Positions 46,381-57,576 of a DNA stretch of 64,000 nucleotides are shown piece by piece (position 1 is the first letter of the stretch; the number at the start of each line of letters is the position of its first letter). The notes under the pieces are model-generated. The model was not told where the DNA came from, did not search any database, and saw only the letters and a program-made list of their open reading frames with translations. The stretch spans positions 1,054,001-1,118,000 of the forward strand of contig JAVHKY010000030.1 of the NCBI GenBank assembly GCA_035079385.1, given 5' to 3'. The position numbers were made by a program, and so were the translations under genes. The stretch is from Aspidiotus rigidus (taxonomy: Eukaryota; Arthropoda; Insecta; Hemiptera; Diaspididae).

Positions 46381-46639
46381 TTCATAAAGAGCGTATCCTT
46401 ACGTGTGTGAACAGGTAACCCAAAAAATGAATAAAACTAGCTACAACTACACTGACAATCTACGTAATCAAAGGTTACCCTTCGCTTTTGATGACGAAAG
46501 CGACTACCTGAAGTTTAGTACTACAAAATATTAGTAGCTCGAATATTTGCAAATATCATCAAATTAGTTCACGCTTCACTTTGAGATTTCTCACGAACCA
46601 AACATCGTATCAACACCAAAAGTTCACAATTACATTTTT

Positions 46640-46905
46640 AGACATGTAAATTACAATATATCAACATTTGAAAAAAATTGAACAAACCATATCAGAGTTA
46701 TAGGAGTGGGGAATTTTTTTTTAAAATTGGGTATATCTGGAGAACTACTGATCCGATCGTCAAAAAAAATGCAGGTGCACAACTTCAGATATAACACTAC
46801 AACTTGACTAAGTTTCAAGAAAATCCATCCAGTAGTCTCGGAGGAGAAGTCCGGACAAATTTTGATCCATATATATATATCCATATATATATATATATAA
46901 GGAAA
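46640..46905. repeat. dispersed repeat ending in a TA microsatellite
   Basis: The stretch ends with AAAATCCATCCAGTAGTCTC, GGAGGAGAAGTCCGGACAAA and TTTTGATCC, and then an interrupted TA microsatellite (about 46867-46900). This style of 3' end leading into a TA simple repeat is familiar from dispersed insect repeats, but I cannot name the family. The 5' limit is uncertain. Confidence 0.45.
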
Positions 46906-49880
46906 CCTGAAATTTTTTTAATGACGTAGCGATGATCTATGACCTCTAAAACGTCGAGAAAGTTCATTTCCCCCCCTTTCTGCCACAACTGTGACGGGTG
47001 TAATACTCGCTTTTCTACGAAAAGTCGGTAAAATTGAGGTATGGGAATAGAGTGGGGGAGGGGGTGGAGAGGGTGTGTCAACATGGATCTCATAGATGTA
47101 ACTTCACATAATTATAAATTTTCATTCATTATCGATACGTAGTTTTCACTATAAAGACGAATATTCAAAATTTGATGTATTTTTGGAGCACATTTTCCAA
47201 ACTTGCGCCTCAGGGGTTGCTTCAAATGACTTTTTTATTATGGATAGAAATGTAGAAGAGTCTTAAATAAACAACTTTTGACTGAGAAATTTTTTCGTAA
47301 AACTCATAGGAGAGAAGATACACGCAATTTCTAGGAAGGGGAATGGTTCCTATGAGTGAGAGGAACTAGAAAAATGGAACACAAGCCGAATTTTCCGTTC
47401 TAAATACATTCTAGATTTATTAACGCATACCAATCGCGCGGATTTGAGAATTCGACTATAGAGGAAAAATGCGTTCAGATGTCCGGGTGGAATTTCAAAA
47501 AATATTGACTGCCGAACCAATACATAGCATAGTATGGTATATTGATCGGATTGGAGGGAGGGCAGCTCCCCTCCCTGAGGGAACTTGATGATATCGACTC
47601 AACGTTATGTTTCCAAATGAGTTACCTTAAAGGATCCAGAGTACGCATTACCTCCCCATCTCCAATATACTTCGTTTTGGCATTAATACCCACCCTACCA
47701 ACTTTAATACTTCTATCATTGTTTACTGATAGCCACTTTTTTCTTAGAAATCTTCAGTTTGCTATAGCTTTAAAACAGTTCTCTAGGTTGGAAATTAGAA
47801 ACACCTCAAAGTTATTTGTAATGCTTTCTACTTCATATTTGTATTCAGAGGTGATGGTATGCAGTAGGAATTTAATAGCCTGCAACTACAATTTCTAACG
47901 ATTTAATTCCGTTTACGAAGAGAAACTTTGTCTCCAATTTTGGTCCTCTATCTCAAACCCGATTGTGACCTCCCTTCTTCCCGGAAACGACGCTCTAAAT
48001 CTACCCCTGTTAGACGACTGAGAACGTATCTCTCTCGGCTACAAATGTGATCCCGTGCAAAACAGGTGCTTTTCGCGCCACTTTCTGCAATCCGTATATT
48101 CTCCGTAATCCAGAACAACTCGCGATAAGACGAAAACGACGGATGAGACCTCTTTCCCATTTTACAACCATTAAAATAGTAATAAAAGTCTACCGACGAA
48201 TAATGAGTCATATTTATTGGCTAATACGGCCGTAGATCGTTTCGAATACTAGGTGAGATGTATGAATGATTTTTAGAAATCCTAAAAAGCAGATGGAACT
48301 GCGACGCTCAATGTCTTACATAATTCGTCGGGGTAAATGAAGATACCGCGCAACAGAAGTGTTAGAACAGACAAGAAATCTAGATACCTAACAAAATAAT
48401 GTACGCCGAGATCAGAGTTTAAGAAAAGGTTAAGAAGTCGAGCAGTTGTCACATGGTTTTTGGAGCTTTTTTTTTTCTTTCTTCTCTTTCGAAATTCGTC
48501 GTATCTTTGACTTTGACGTTTTTTCGTCAGCATATCTCGTAAATAGTCCGCAATTAGTGAAGTATACGTATACCGTAGAGGCGGCGACGGAAACGATAAC
48601 AGATGGGTAACAGATCTCATCTTACTCGCTTGTCACTCAGTTCAAAAAAAGTTTTTTTTTTGAGTGTAAAAAAACAGAAAAAAAAAGTCATTAAATCCCC
48701 TTTTATTATTGAAATCGTCGTGTACAACCGTTTTCTCCGCTTCTGAGAAATAATTTTGAGCAAGTATACGCGCATTATGTTTTTTTTTAAATAAATTTTT
48801 AAAAATAGATTCCACATACATCATATTTAGGAAGTTGAATGTAGTATCCGTTTCATTTTTCGTTATAATATTATTTTTTGTATAATTAGTGTACACAAAA
48901 TGTTTCCTAACGCTCCTCCGGAGTACGATGAGTGAAATCTTGTAAATCTAATCTGACACGTTTTAATATGCGGTTATAGCAGGCGCCATCTCCAGCGTCG
49001 AATGATACTCATTTTTATAGTGTGTGAGAGAGAATGGCCCAAAAAGACATAATTATCGCGTGTGTTACTTTTTCCTAGGGAAAATTCTTCCTTGGCGTTC
49101 ATTTAAACATCGTACCACGTAGAATACACACTGCATTATGTAGTGCGGTAGTTGATTTTTTGAATTCTCACGAGTTATACAGCATTCTAAACTTGTTTTA
49201 TAATGAAGTTAGGTGGAATCATTCTGCTCAAAAGGAACAGTATCATCTTCCTTACCAAAAAATAATCCACTATATTGATCTAGTAACACAGCCTTTCGAT
49301 GAATTCTTAGCTATTTGTTCTTTTAACTCAATCAAAACTTCTTATAGTGGCTTGTTGAACGTAAGAAAATCATGACCGAAAGTAAGCTCTCAAATGAAAT
49401 TCTTGGAAAGAGCTACCTCAGAGAAGGATGCTAATATACATCATTTTTGTCATTTGAATACGCTTTAAAACAATTCAGCCTCTGTAGCCCAATAAATCGA
49501 GTTTCACATTCATTTCCCAAGTGAATGGACGCTACATTTCCTATCCTGATCTACTCGTATGGTTATAAGTAAAACGCGAACTACACCAGTTCATCATTAT
49601 TAACAATCTTGATGAAAAATTTCGAATCATGGAATCAGAATACACATTTTTCGCGAGAGTGTTCGACACTCATGAAAACGCATTCTCCAAAGTCTTTTAA
49701 ATTGTAAAATTTCTTCGAAATTCATTTTTCATACTCATTTTTTGAACGTTCTTTCATTTTATCCCTGTCTCTGACTCCCTTCATTATTCTTCATGCTTTC
49801 TAAATCACTGGCCATCATTTCAATCGACCCCACAAAAATAATAAAATGCAACGATAGGAGGGTCTCATCAAGTTGGATGG
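46906..49880. other. unassigned AT-rich DNA
   Basis: Openings of up to 118 codons (47542-47898 plus, 48282-48620 minus and others) show no recognisable motif, and several are hydrophobic or lysine-rich products of A/T runs. Confidence 0.4.
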
Positions 49881-50022
49881 CTCAGCTGACTTTTCTCTTC
49901 GTTCATGAGTCGAGATTTCGCCGAGTTCTCATCTTTTACAAAGCTTGAGATTCAAATTGTTTTCAAATTCCTGAAAGTGGGCCAATTAGCTTCCACTCTG
50001 TTCTCGAGTCGTGAGGATACTT

Positions 50023-50433
50023 TCAAGTTACCATGCTCGATAGAGCTCGGGACTAGCTATTTTTCGCAAATTCCTTGAATCGGTCAGCTACACCCTCTTC
50101 TAATATATTTCAAGTTTCATCGATGACTCCACGCTCTACTGCCATCACATCCTCATCACGTGTCTTCTCGATAAGATTCGAGTCAGAAATTTTCTTGAAA
50201 TCCGTAGCTCTACTTTTCTGGAAGAGCGAGGATACCAAATTTTTCAAGGATGTAGCAGCACACACAGAAATTCTTTCAGACCTTGTCTGGCTCAGAGAAT
50301 TTTCGGATACAAACCGACCTAATTCCTCGGGCCTTTTAATAGAGAGTATTTTATGCACGGGTAAAAGGTTGTTAACTTTGACCTTCTTTCCGGATTGAAA
50401 AAAATGTAGATTGCACCCATTCTTGGTGCGCAT
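50023..50433 (-). pseudogene. charged coding-like frame of unknown family
   Basis: An ATG at 50433 (minus) opens 107 codons of polar, protein-like sequence: VHKILSIKRPEELGRFVSEN, then SLSQTRSERISVCAATSLKN, then DFKKISDSNLIEKTRDEDVM, then AVERGVIDET. After a TGA the same frame resumes with NILEEGVADRFKEFAKNS before another stop. The opposite strand is also open for 107 codons, which weakens the case. No family is recognised. Possible readings are a decayed ORF or a chance one. Confidence 0.25.
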
Positions 50434-50459
50434 AAATTTAATTTGAACTAATTAGCTTT

Positions 50460-50835
50460 CAGGGGAGGTCCACTTATGAAGGTTAAACCTACTACATATA
50501 GCATAAGCTTAGTGTACGTAAAACTATTATAGCAGGCGGGTAGGAGTCAATTTTTTGAAGTCCTTAAAGTAGGTGGTCAATGATGACGTTATAAAGCGAC
50601 CGACTCCTAGTTGGGCTAGTTTTAGAATAATGAGGGCTAAATCTTCTATAGCAACCTGCTTAGTATAATGAAAGCTAAGCCTACTGTAGCAGCCTAATAT
50701 AAGACTGTATGTCATGCCTAGTATATTGATACTACAGCAGCTTTAGCCTAGTATAATGAAGACCTGCTATAGCAGCCTAGTATAAGCCTTACTGTATGTT
50801 ACGTAGGAATGAAAGCTAAAGTAGGTCAGGGTTAA
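50460..50835. repeat. CTAGTATA-rich dispersed repeat, copy 2
   Basis: GCCTAGTATATTGATACTAC, TTTAGCCTAGTATAATGAAG, GCTATAGCAGCCTAGTATAA and CTTACTGTATGTTA-type words repeat at about 60-100-bp intervals. It shares vocabulary with 28275-28600. Confidence 0.62.
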
Positions 50836-51600
50836 TAATTTTGACTGACCGCCAGCCCAAAGACAGATAAACGTCCGAATTTACTTAATACAGATTAAAA
50901 AAGAGACTTGGAAAACGACCCCGACTTTTGAATAGCCCAACCCTGACGTTTTCCCAAATCTTCAAAGTAGGTCACAGTCTCCACCCATAGGAAATAAATT
51001 TTTTTCAAAAGGACAATATTATATTTTTCCAAACTTTTCTCTTGAAATTTGACCACAGGAAGTGAGGACGGGGAGAGGAACTTGAAAAAGATTCAATTGA
51101 ATCCATAATGAGACGAGAGAAGAATTTTGACCTCTGATGGAGGGGGTCAAAAGTATTGACAACCCAGGTAAATTCAAGAGAAGGGAGGCACTAGGGAAAA
51201 CTCCAACTTCAAAGCTGAATAGAATAATAGGGAGAAGGATGTTGACTTTCGAGACACAAATATCCAAAGGAGGGCGAGGGGTGTTTTTTAGAAAAATTGA
51301 GCTATATGGGACAAGAGGATGCATTGAAATTTCGACATCTGAGCTGATGATCAACGATCATCAAATTGTATTCGTTTTTGTCGCGAATGCAGCGCCACTC
51401 TTTCTCCATAAAGGAGTAAGTGCGGGTTGCGTATACACTAATTTTGTTTTCTCTAACACCGGAGTCGATCCTTTTAATTCAGTGTTGAAAGAGTCTTCTT
51501 GGCGAACACCTTTTTCTTCAGTGCCCCAAGTACGCAAAACTTTAGAGCACACAACAACAACACCACCACCTTAGATCGCTGTCAGAGTTTCTAACTCTTC
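50836..51600. repeat. dispersed-repeat scraps
   Basis: CTTGAAAAAGATTCAATTGA, CCATAATGAGACGAGAG, GAGGGGGTCAAAAGT and related words echo the GATAGGAGG-GGAACTTGAAAAA vocabulary of the 33-kb array and of 13.5-13.7 kb. The 145-codon plus opening at 51137-51574 spans this and has no recognised motif. Confidence 0.4.
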
Positions 51601-51604
51601 CATT

Positions 51605-52650
51605 GTCTTTAGCCTCAGTCAATCTTTCTCTTCTTCCTGCACATCTGGATTTGGATGGAACACAGGTGTTGAGTAGGCCATTGGCTGTGGGCCATCATCC
51701 CGCTCTTGGTTGCAGTGCGAACACGTTGCCTGCTCAACTTTCTTCAACTTCTCGTGAAGATACTCGTTGAAGCAGCCATGGCCGCTTAACATCCGCGTCA
51801 GGTGAAAGTTAGGCTGACCATGGTCTGGGTTCATTCACTCATCAAGGTCGCGTATTAACACACGCGTCGTCCATTTACATAGCTCACTCTGAGCAATTCT
51901 TTCTTTCCATTTCTCAAGCAAGGAGCGCCTGGCCTCCTGCTAGACCCTCTTAATCGGTCGCTGTCTTCCCTTTTGCTTTGAACGCTACTGTTCTCCGCTC
52001 AGCAAGGAGCTCGCGTGGTGGCGAACATACTAATAAGTAAAGAGCCTCCGTCGAGACAATGCGTAGACACTAACACACCTTAGCGCAGCTATTTGTTGGA
52101 TCTTTACCATCTCTCTCTTTCGGTAGGGTATCGACAAGGCGGTGCTCATCATGATTCTTCTTCTTGCTTCTCTCGACCCAGCTAGGTTTCTCATCAGGCG
52201 GTTTAGGTGCTCTACTTTTCCGCTCACATCAGGAAATGGTGCCAGAAGTTCAGCTTTGAGTCAAACCCGATGCCAAGGTACGGATACTTCATTACCTTCT
52301 TGGTCCAGATTTCCACACCTTGGAGGGGACAGATGGGTAGACTGAACTTTCGACGGAATGTGAATAATATGGACCCCGTTTTACCTACTGCAAGTTCTAG
52401 TCTGGACGACTCGACCCAACGCGTCACTACCTATAGGGCTCGGTTTACCCTGCTCTTCACTGATACAGTAGTTTCAGCAGTACACACCACCAGTACGTCA
52501 TCTGCGTAGGGGACAGCTTCGAACTGAAAATCCCGTTAAATGTGACACATCTTAAGAGCGGCCTAAGGACCGACCTCTGCGGCACTCCAAAAGTAATTGG
52601 ACGCTTTACTGTACAAACAGGCGTCTCTCACGACAGCTAAGATCTTAAGC
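51605..52650 (-). pseudogene. R1-like LINE fragment, RT to C-terminus (copy 2)
   Basis: On minus, GVPQRSVLRPLL lies near 52589-52554 and the catalytic YADDVLVVCTAETTVSV follows near 52507-52457. The segment SRLELAVGKTGSILFTFRRK then GVEIWTKKVMKYPYLGIGFD then SKLNFWHH follows. The thumb reads RLMRNLAGSREARRRIMMST then KIQQIAALRCVSVYALSRRR. The C-terminus reads LLEKWKERI, then NFHLTRMLSGHGCFNEYLHE, then CSHCNQERD, a CCHC-like knuckle region (51.6-51.85 kb). Several frame changes and stops disable it. It is longer at its 3' end than copy 1. Confidence 0.87.
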
Positions 52651-53275
52651 AAGTACGCAGTCACTTTTGCGTCCATGACGGCTATTCCCTGTACAGATCA
52701 GAAGAGAGATTCGAAAAATTTTCAACCTTCGGACCTCTACATGAGGGAAGGGAGGTAAATGGAAAATTCCGACCATTTGGCTACACGCTAGACGGAAAAG
52801 GATAAAGGAAAAATCTGGCAAAATTCTGACTTTCGGAAGAGGTCGTGGGACTTTCTCATTAACAGCAGCGTTGGTACCCGAGTGAACTTTCGATTCAGAT
52901 GGTGCACGATTCAAACCTCGTTACAGGGAGGGTAAAAAATATCCTACATCCAGAGAAACCTGTCTCAAGATCAATTAAAAATCAGTCGTCCACCATTCCT
53001 TTGGAAAATTTTGATTCCGAAGGGACGAAGGCAGTAAAATACTTCAAGGACTTGGAAAAGGTATATAGAGGGGAATGCGTAAGCTACTACTAGGAGAGTC
53101 TAGGCTAGGTGAACGCGATTTAGAAACTCTCACGGAAGGGTAGGGGCTTTGACCTATTTCAGAAACTTGGAAAAATTTTCCGAAGGTTGATCGTGAGTAA
53201 AGTTAGAAAATAATTATTGTTGGCTATGTACAACTACGTTCGGTTTTCCATCGTAAGTTGCTATGACTGAAAATA
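52651..53275. other. unassigned DNA with dispersed-repeat words
   Basis: GACTTTCGGAAGAGG, CTTGGAAAAGG and GGGTAGGGGCTTTGACC-like words fit the dispersed repeat families. No gene is recognised. Confidence 0.35.
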
Positions 53276-53282
53276 AATTTCT

Positions 53283-53548
53283 TAAAATTCACAGAACAAA
53301 CCAAACATCCTCTAACGTCGACTGACATATCAATTCATCAGCTTCGTCACATACAAGATCTATCTTAGACTCATCATCAGAAATTTTATTAATGCTATTA
53401 CGCGACTCCTCTTTTTTTCTAGGCTTTCCATCTTGAATCCATTCAGTAAATTCTCGTATCCAGTGAGATGCAACTCCGCACTTCCCTTTTCTGTAGTTAT
53501 CATTTTTATTATTTTCCTTCTTTTTCGGACCAACAGCTAATACTGGTA
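53283..53548 (-). pseudogene. coding-like exon or transposon fragment, about 88 codons
   Basis: A minus frame free of stops reads GPKKKENNKNDNYRKGKCGV, then ASHWIREFTEWIQDGKPRKK, then EESRNSINKISDDESKIDLV, then CDEADELICQSTLEDVWFVL and a stop. It has no internal ATG near its 5' edge. An AG lies just before CTGTTGGTCCG and could serve as a splice acceptor. A basic, Trp-containing start followed by an acidic tail is strongly protein-like. I do not recognise the family. It lies downstream, on the same strand, of the hAT-like N-terminus at 53.77-53.96 kb and may belong to the same decayed element. Confidence 0.4.
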
Positions 53549-53562
53549 ATTATTTTCTAATT

Positions 53563-53640
53563 TTAACACAGGCGCGCACACAGGAATTTCCTTTGGGGGG
53601 GAGGGGGGCTATTCCTGCCCGAAAAAAAAACGAAACGAAA
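53563..53640. repeat. left GC-rich inverted segment
   Basis: It reads TTTTAACACAGGCGCGCACA, then CAGGAATTTCCTTTGG, then a G-rich tract. Its inverted counterpart is near 54400-54465, where the minus strand reads ATGTTAGAACAGGCGCGCACCG, then GGGGTAGGGGGGCTGA. Confidence 0.55.
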
Positions 53641-53766
53641 TGCGCTGAAAAAATTATCGAGTAATTGAAACGTCTATTTTGAGTATCTGTTTTCGATACA
53701 GGAAAATCAAAATTTTCGGGGGACACCAAACATTCTTTAGGGCACTCAATTTTTCTTCGTTACTCT

Positions 53767-53955
53767 TTACCAACTTTCTGAGCAATGATACGTCCATAAA
53801 AATTGATGCTCCCCCTTCAATAACTTCATTACATTTGTGCCTACCTGTGTATCGACAGTATCGTCTTCCTCATGAGAATGTTCAATATCGCTTTCGGATG
53901 TACTCTCGATATCCATTCGAGGTCTTTTGACCATAAAAAAATTTCGAATATCCAT
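53767..53955 (-). pseudogene. hAT/ZMYM-like N-terminal fragment
   Basis: An ATG at 53955 (minus) opens 62 codons beginning MDIRNFFMVKRPRMDIESTS and then ESDIEHSHEEDDTVDTQ. The MDIR-FF-K-R start followed by an acidic serine-rich linker is typical of the N-termini of ZMYM1/TTF-zinc-finger-type hAT transposase proteins. No zinc finger, RNase H-like core or dimerisation domain follows, so it is at most a truncated remnant. Inverted GC-rich segments sit downstream (53.57 kb) and upstream (54.45 kb) of it, possibly marking element ends or later insertions. Confidence 0.45.
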
Positions 53956-54394
53956 TTATCACAACTTTTTTTGATAAAAGAGACACTTCACGGTGTAAGA
54001 TTGAAAGTACTGCAGAATAATGGCAGATTGGCAGAAGACAGGTTGATCGTTGAATGACAGGTGTCAGTTGATACTGAAGATTCTTTTAGCAAGCTTTGCG
54101 TGCATGCAGATTCGTGTAATTTTTAATCAGCAATTTATAGCATTAGGTCAATTCATGAATTCAATTCGCAAAATACTAGTATGATGTTCTCACCACGTGC
54201 CCACTTGACGTGCCCACTTGACGCACACACGTTTATTATTACTCACCTCTTCTTTCTACTAACGGTCAATCAGTCAATCTCTTCATACAGTGCATGATTC
54301 ATATTAGTTTCAAAATTTAACTCTCTTTACTTTAGATTTAAAAAAGATGTTTTCAACTTCGTTCTAGTGCTGTAAAATAGATTTGTTTCACCGA

Positions 54395-54490
54395 GCCCAG
54401 GGGGGGGGGGCCTTCAGCCCCCCTACCCCCCCTTCGGTGCGCGCCTGTTCTAACATATTTTAGGACGGCGGGGGGGGGGGGAGAAAAGGA
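54395..54490. repeat. right GC-rich inverted segment with G and C runs
   Basis: Two G-runs of about 10-13 and two C-runs surround GGTGCGCGCCTGTTCTAACA. This is the reverse complement of the ACACAGGCGCGCAC landmark near 53570. The tracts are G-quadruplex-prone. Confidence 0.55.
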
Positions 54491-54499
54491 AGCGTCAAG

Positions 54500-57115
54500 A
54501 AAGACGAGTTGAAGAAAAGTCGACTTTCCCCATGAAAGAGGTTTCTGGGTTAATTTGATCAAACAACCCCTTTACAAATAGTGGAAGAAATAGATTTATC
54601 ATTTCTGAGTTCCAGCAAGGGTTCTCAAATTCACATTTCTAAAAAAATCCATCTCAATTAATCATGGAAATCAGAAAACCTCGTATAAAATTGATTTCCA
54701 GCTCTCTTCAAACCACATAGTTAATGAAAGAAACCGCGTCACTATAATGGACAAAGCCAACTGCCAGTTAGTTCCTCATATTCTAATTTAGACATCATCT
54801 TAAAATGTTCATTCAAGAACGCCTCAGTAATCTGACTAGTTGTTGTAGATAAGTCTCCTGAGAAACCCAATACTCTAAACAGAACAGTCAAGCTTTTGAA
54901 AGTATCGATTACTTCGGACTAAATTTCGAGCTTACTTGCTACCAGTCCTTACGTATTTGGAAAGTTGACTACAATTTAATTCGCGCGATTGAGGAGCAAA
55001 CTTTCTACAATGAAAGCACAGTAGCCATCAGTGACAGTACCTCCGCAGGGTACTTTCAAGGAAAGATACACGCATGAACGAATTTTTATAAGCGTGCAGT
55101 CTAATATCACACCTATAATACCAGCTACTGTTTAATAACGAGTTGTGGGCAATAAGCTCAAGAGGTACCCAAGTTTGTTGAACGGCAATCAACAACCACA
55201 CCTATGCAACTTGAAGTAGTTACGGCTGGACAAATTTTGATGAGAGCGAGAGAGTCTATGCAAACAATTAATGCAAATACACTGATCGTATATGTATTTC
55301 AATCACCTGACCATAGTAATTATTTTAATTTCACGATTCATTATTTTTTCAAGTTGCGCTGCGGCGCGGCTATGCGACGACATGCCGGACATATTATAAG
55401 TAACCCAACAAGCTACATCGCGAAGATTGAAGCTTTTTTAAATACTTAATTAAAAAGAATGGTCTTAACGAGTGAAGTTAACGATGTTGTACATAATTAG
55501 TACCTGCATAATCCTGGTTGAACTCGAACTAATAAAGATCAAAATGTATGAGATTCTTATATGTACGCGCTTGTATAATACCTTTCAGTTTTGTGATCTC
55601 TGCTATGCCACGGTGTATATAACGTTTATAATTTGAAAATGTCTTCTTGTCTTCCTATGCCGAACTAACGATCAGAGTGGAAACGATCAATCATTTAACC
55701 CATTCGTTTCGCTTTTCTCCTAGGCAGAATGTAAAAATTAAAAAATAATATTTCCTCCAAACGCTCGCACTCTCTCGCGAAGGGTATTTTCTTCGATAAA
55801 GGGGTAATACGGGAAAGGACGTTTATACGTCTAAACACGTGAGAAACTGCATCAATTGACACACACTCCAGCATGTAGGAAATTTGCTAGACTTGTCTAC
55901 ACACGGTGGAGGGGGAGCTTCAATAAGATTTTCGCGAAAAAATTCTTCCGTGTTGAAAGAAATTATACACTATTACAAAATAACAGAAAATGAAAATTAT
56001 TGATGATTCCGCCTAACGCTGCTCATATAATGTCAAAAATTATTTGATTGATCGATTTTTTACGCGAGACTAATTTTTTTTCCTCCTAGTCGAAAAAAAA
56101 ATCACTTCGCATAGTTCAGGATGTTGTGCTCTAACTTCGGGAAAATTAAAAAAAAAAAAAAACACCACCCGATACTGCCTGAAATGGCAATGATAAATGA
56201 ATGTCGGTGACGTCACGTAAACACATCACCTGGCAAGTATTAAATCTGGGTAAAAATCGCATTCGCGTTATTTGTTTCTTACAAGTATTTTTTAACCTTT
56301 TCTCTTTTTTTTTCTTTCGCGTTTACAAAGTAATCGTACATACCGTTTGCACGGCTGATAGGACAGAAATAACGAGAAAAGGGTTTAAAACGCAACATGA
56401 GTTACGGAAAAAAAAGTACACATAATATAAGAATTAATGCTAAGTCACGCTGAATTTTGTCAAATATTATTTTCATAACGGATTTCGAAATTTTATGCTG
56501 TTAAAAGATTCATCCAGCTGTGTATTGCGTATACGTATGGAGGCATTACAACACATGTATAAGATTCTTCTCCAACCCTTTCGAAGTACATGACGAAAAT
56601 AACTTATTCATCGCGCCCTACTAGGAAATATTCTAAGGACTGTACATTATATTATTACTTATATAACTGAATTTTTCCTTTTTCACCCTTCACACGTTTT
56701 TCGTCAACATCGTCGTAGTAGGTGGCTATAAATTAGCGAAACGTTGCACAATGTAGGAAGACGATCCGCGAAAAATTGTACAGACCTCACATTGCTTCTG
56801 GATAGACGAATTCACAATATTGCTAGAACCATAAATAAAACTATACAGAGGGTGGACGTTCGATTTCTATAAATCAATTTAAAAGTCGATTGAAAACTTT
56901 TTTCTTTTCCACAAGATACCACATTACTTTCATTTGATGATGCAGGTTGCCGCTATAGGTACTTAAGAAAGACTTTTCCTTTCCTATACAGCACAGAAAA
57001 AGATTATATTTCAATATTTGCTAGCTTTCAAAAAAGGGTAACTCCATAATACTCCCCACTATCGTTCTTGGAGCTAACTGCACTCATCAGGGCAAAACTT
57101 TCGCAGCTCATCTTT
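54500..57115. other. unassigned AT-rich DNA
   Basis: An 81-codon opening (55204-55449) and a 74-codon opening (56201-56425) have no motif. One TGACGTCA lies near 56208 and an A-run near 56149. Confidence 0.4.
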
Positions 57116-57122
57116 AAAATTA

Positions 57123-57207
57123 AATTGAAGCGCTACGTGGAAAAGGGGCCTCCGTTCCATAAGAAATACATTAGACGAAGGCCCCTTTTCCACGCAGCGC
57201 TTCAATT
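57123..57207. repeat. 85-nt hairpin with 32-bp arms
   Basis: The left arm 57123-57154 and right arm 57176-57207 pair over 32 bp with two mismatches. Landmarks are AATTGAAGCGCT, CGTGGAAAAGGGGCCT and CG; the loop is 21 nt. Its size and near-perfect stem resemble a pre-miRNA or the remnant of a short inverted-repeat element. The high pairing is more like a MITE or siRNA hairpin than a typical bulged animal pre-miRNA. A minus opening running through it (57074-57262) is probably fortuitous. Confidence 0.85.
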
Positions 57208-57576
57208 GCGGCCAAAATTCAACTCTTGATCTGTTCGGTAGTACACAATTCATTATTATCATGGTATTTTGAAAGCGTCGCTATCACAACCTTCAAGATG
57301 CATCTGAGATCGACTTCACAAATTTGGAATAATGAGAATCCTTCTTGCTACCTCGAATGAGTAAATCAGCTGAACTTAGGTATGGACCACACAAAACCAA
57401 CTCGGTCTCTCGAATCATGTTGCCAATATTGAGCATTTGAATATTCTTTTTCAAGACATAAAATATCCATCTTTCAGATGAGAAATTCTAGTTTCATAGA
57501 ATTTACTCACGGAAAAATTTTTTAATAAAATTAGTTACATAATATAGAAAAATGGCTTTATTTTCCACTTTTTGTT
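57208..57576. other. unassigned DNA
   Basis: Nothing is recognised here. Confidence 0.4.

Noticed and set aside
51137..51574. 145-codon plus frame
   Set aside because: It spans dispersed-repeat vocabulary, has a minus shadow of 111 codons and no motif; the proline/threonine end comes from an ACAACAACACCACCACC run.
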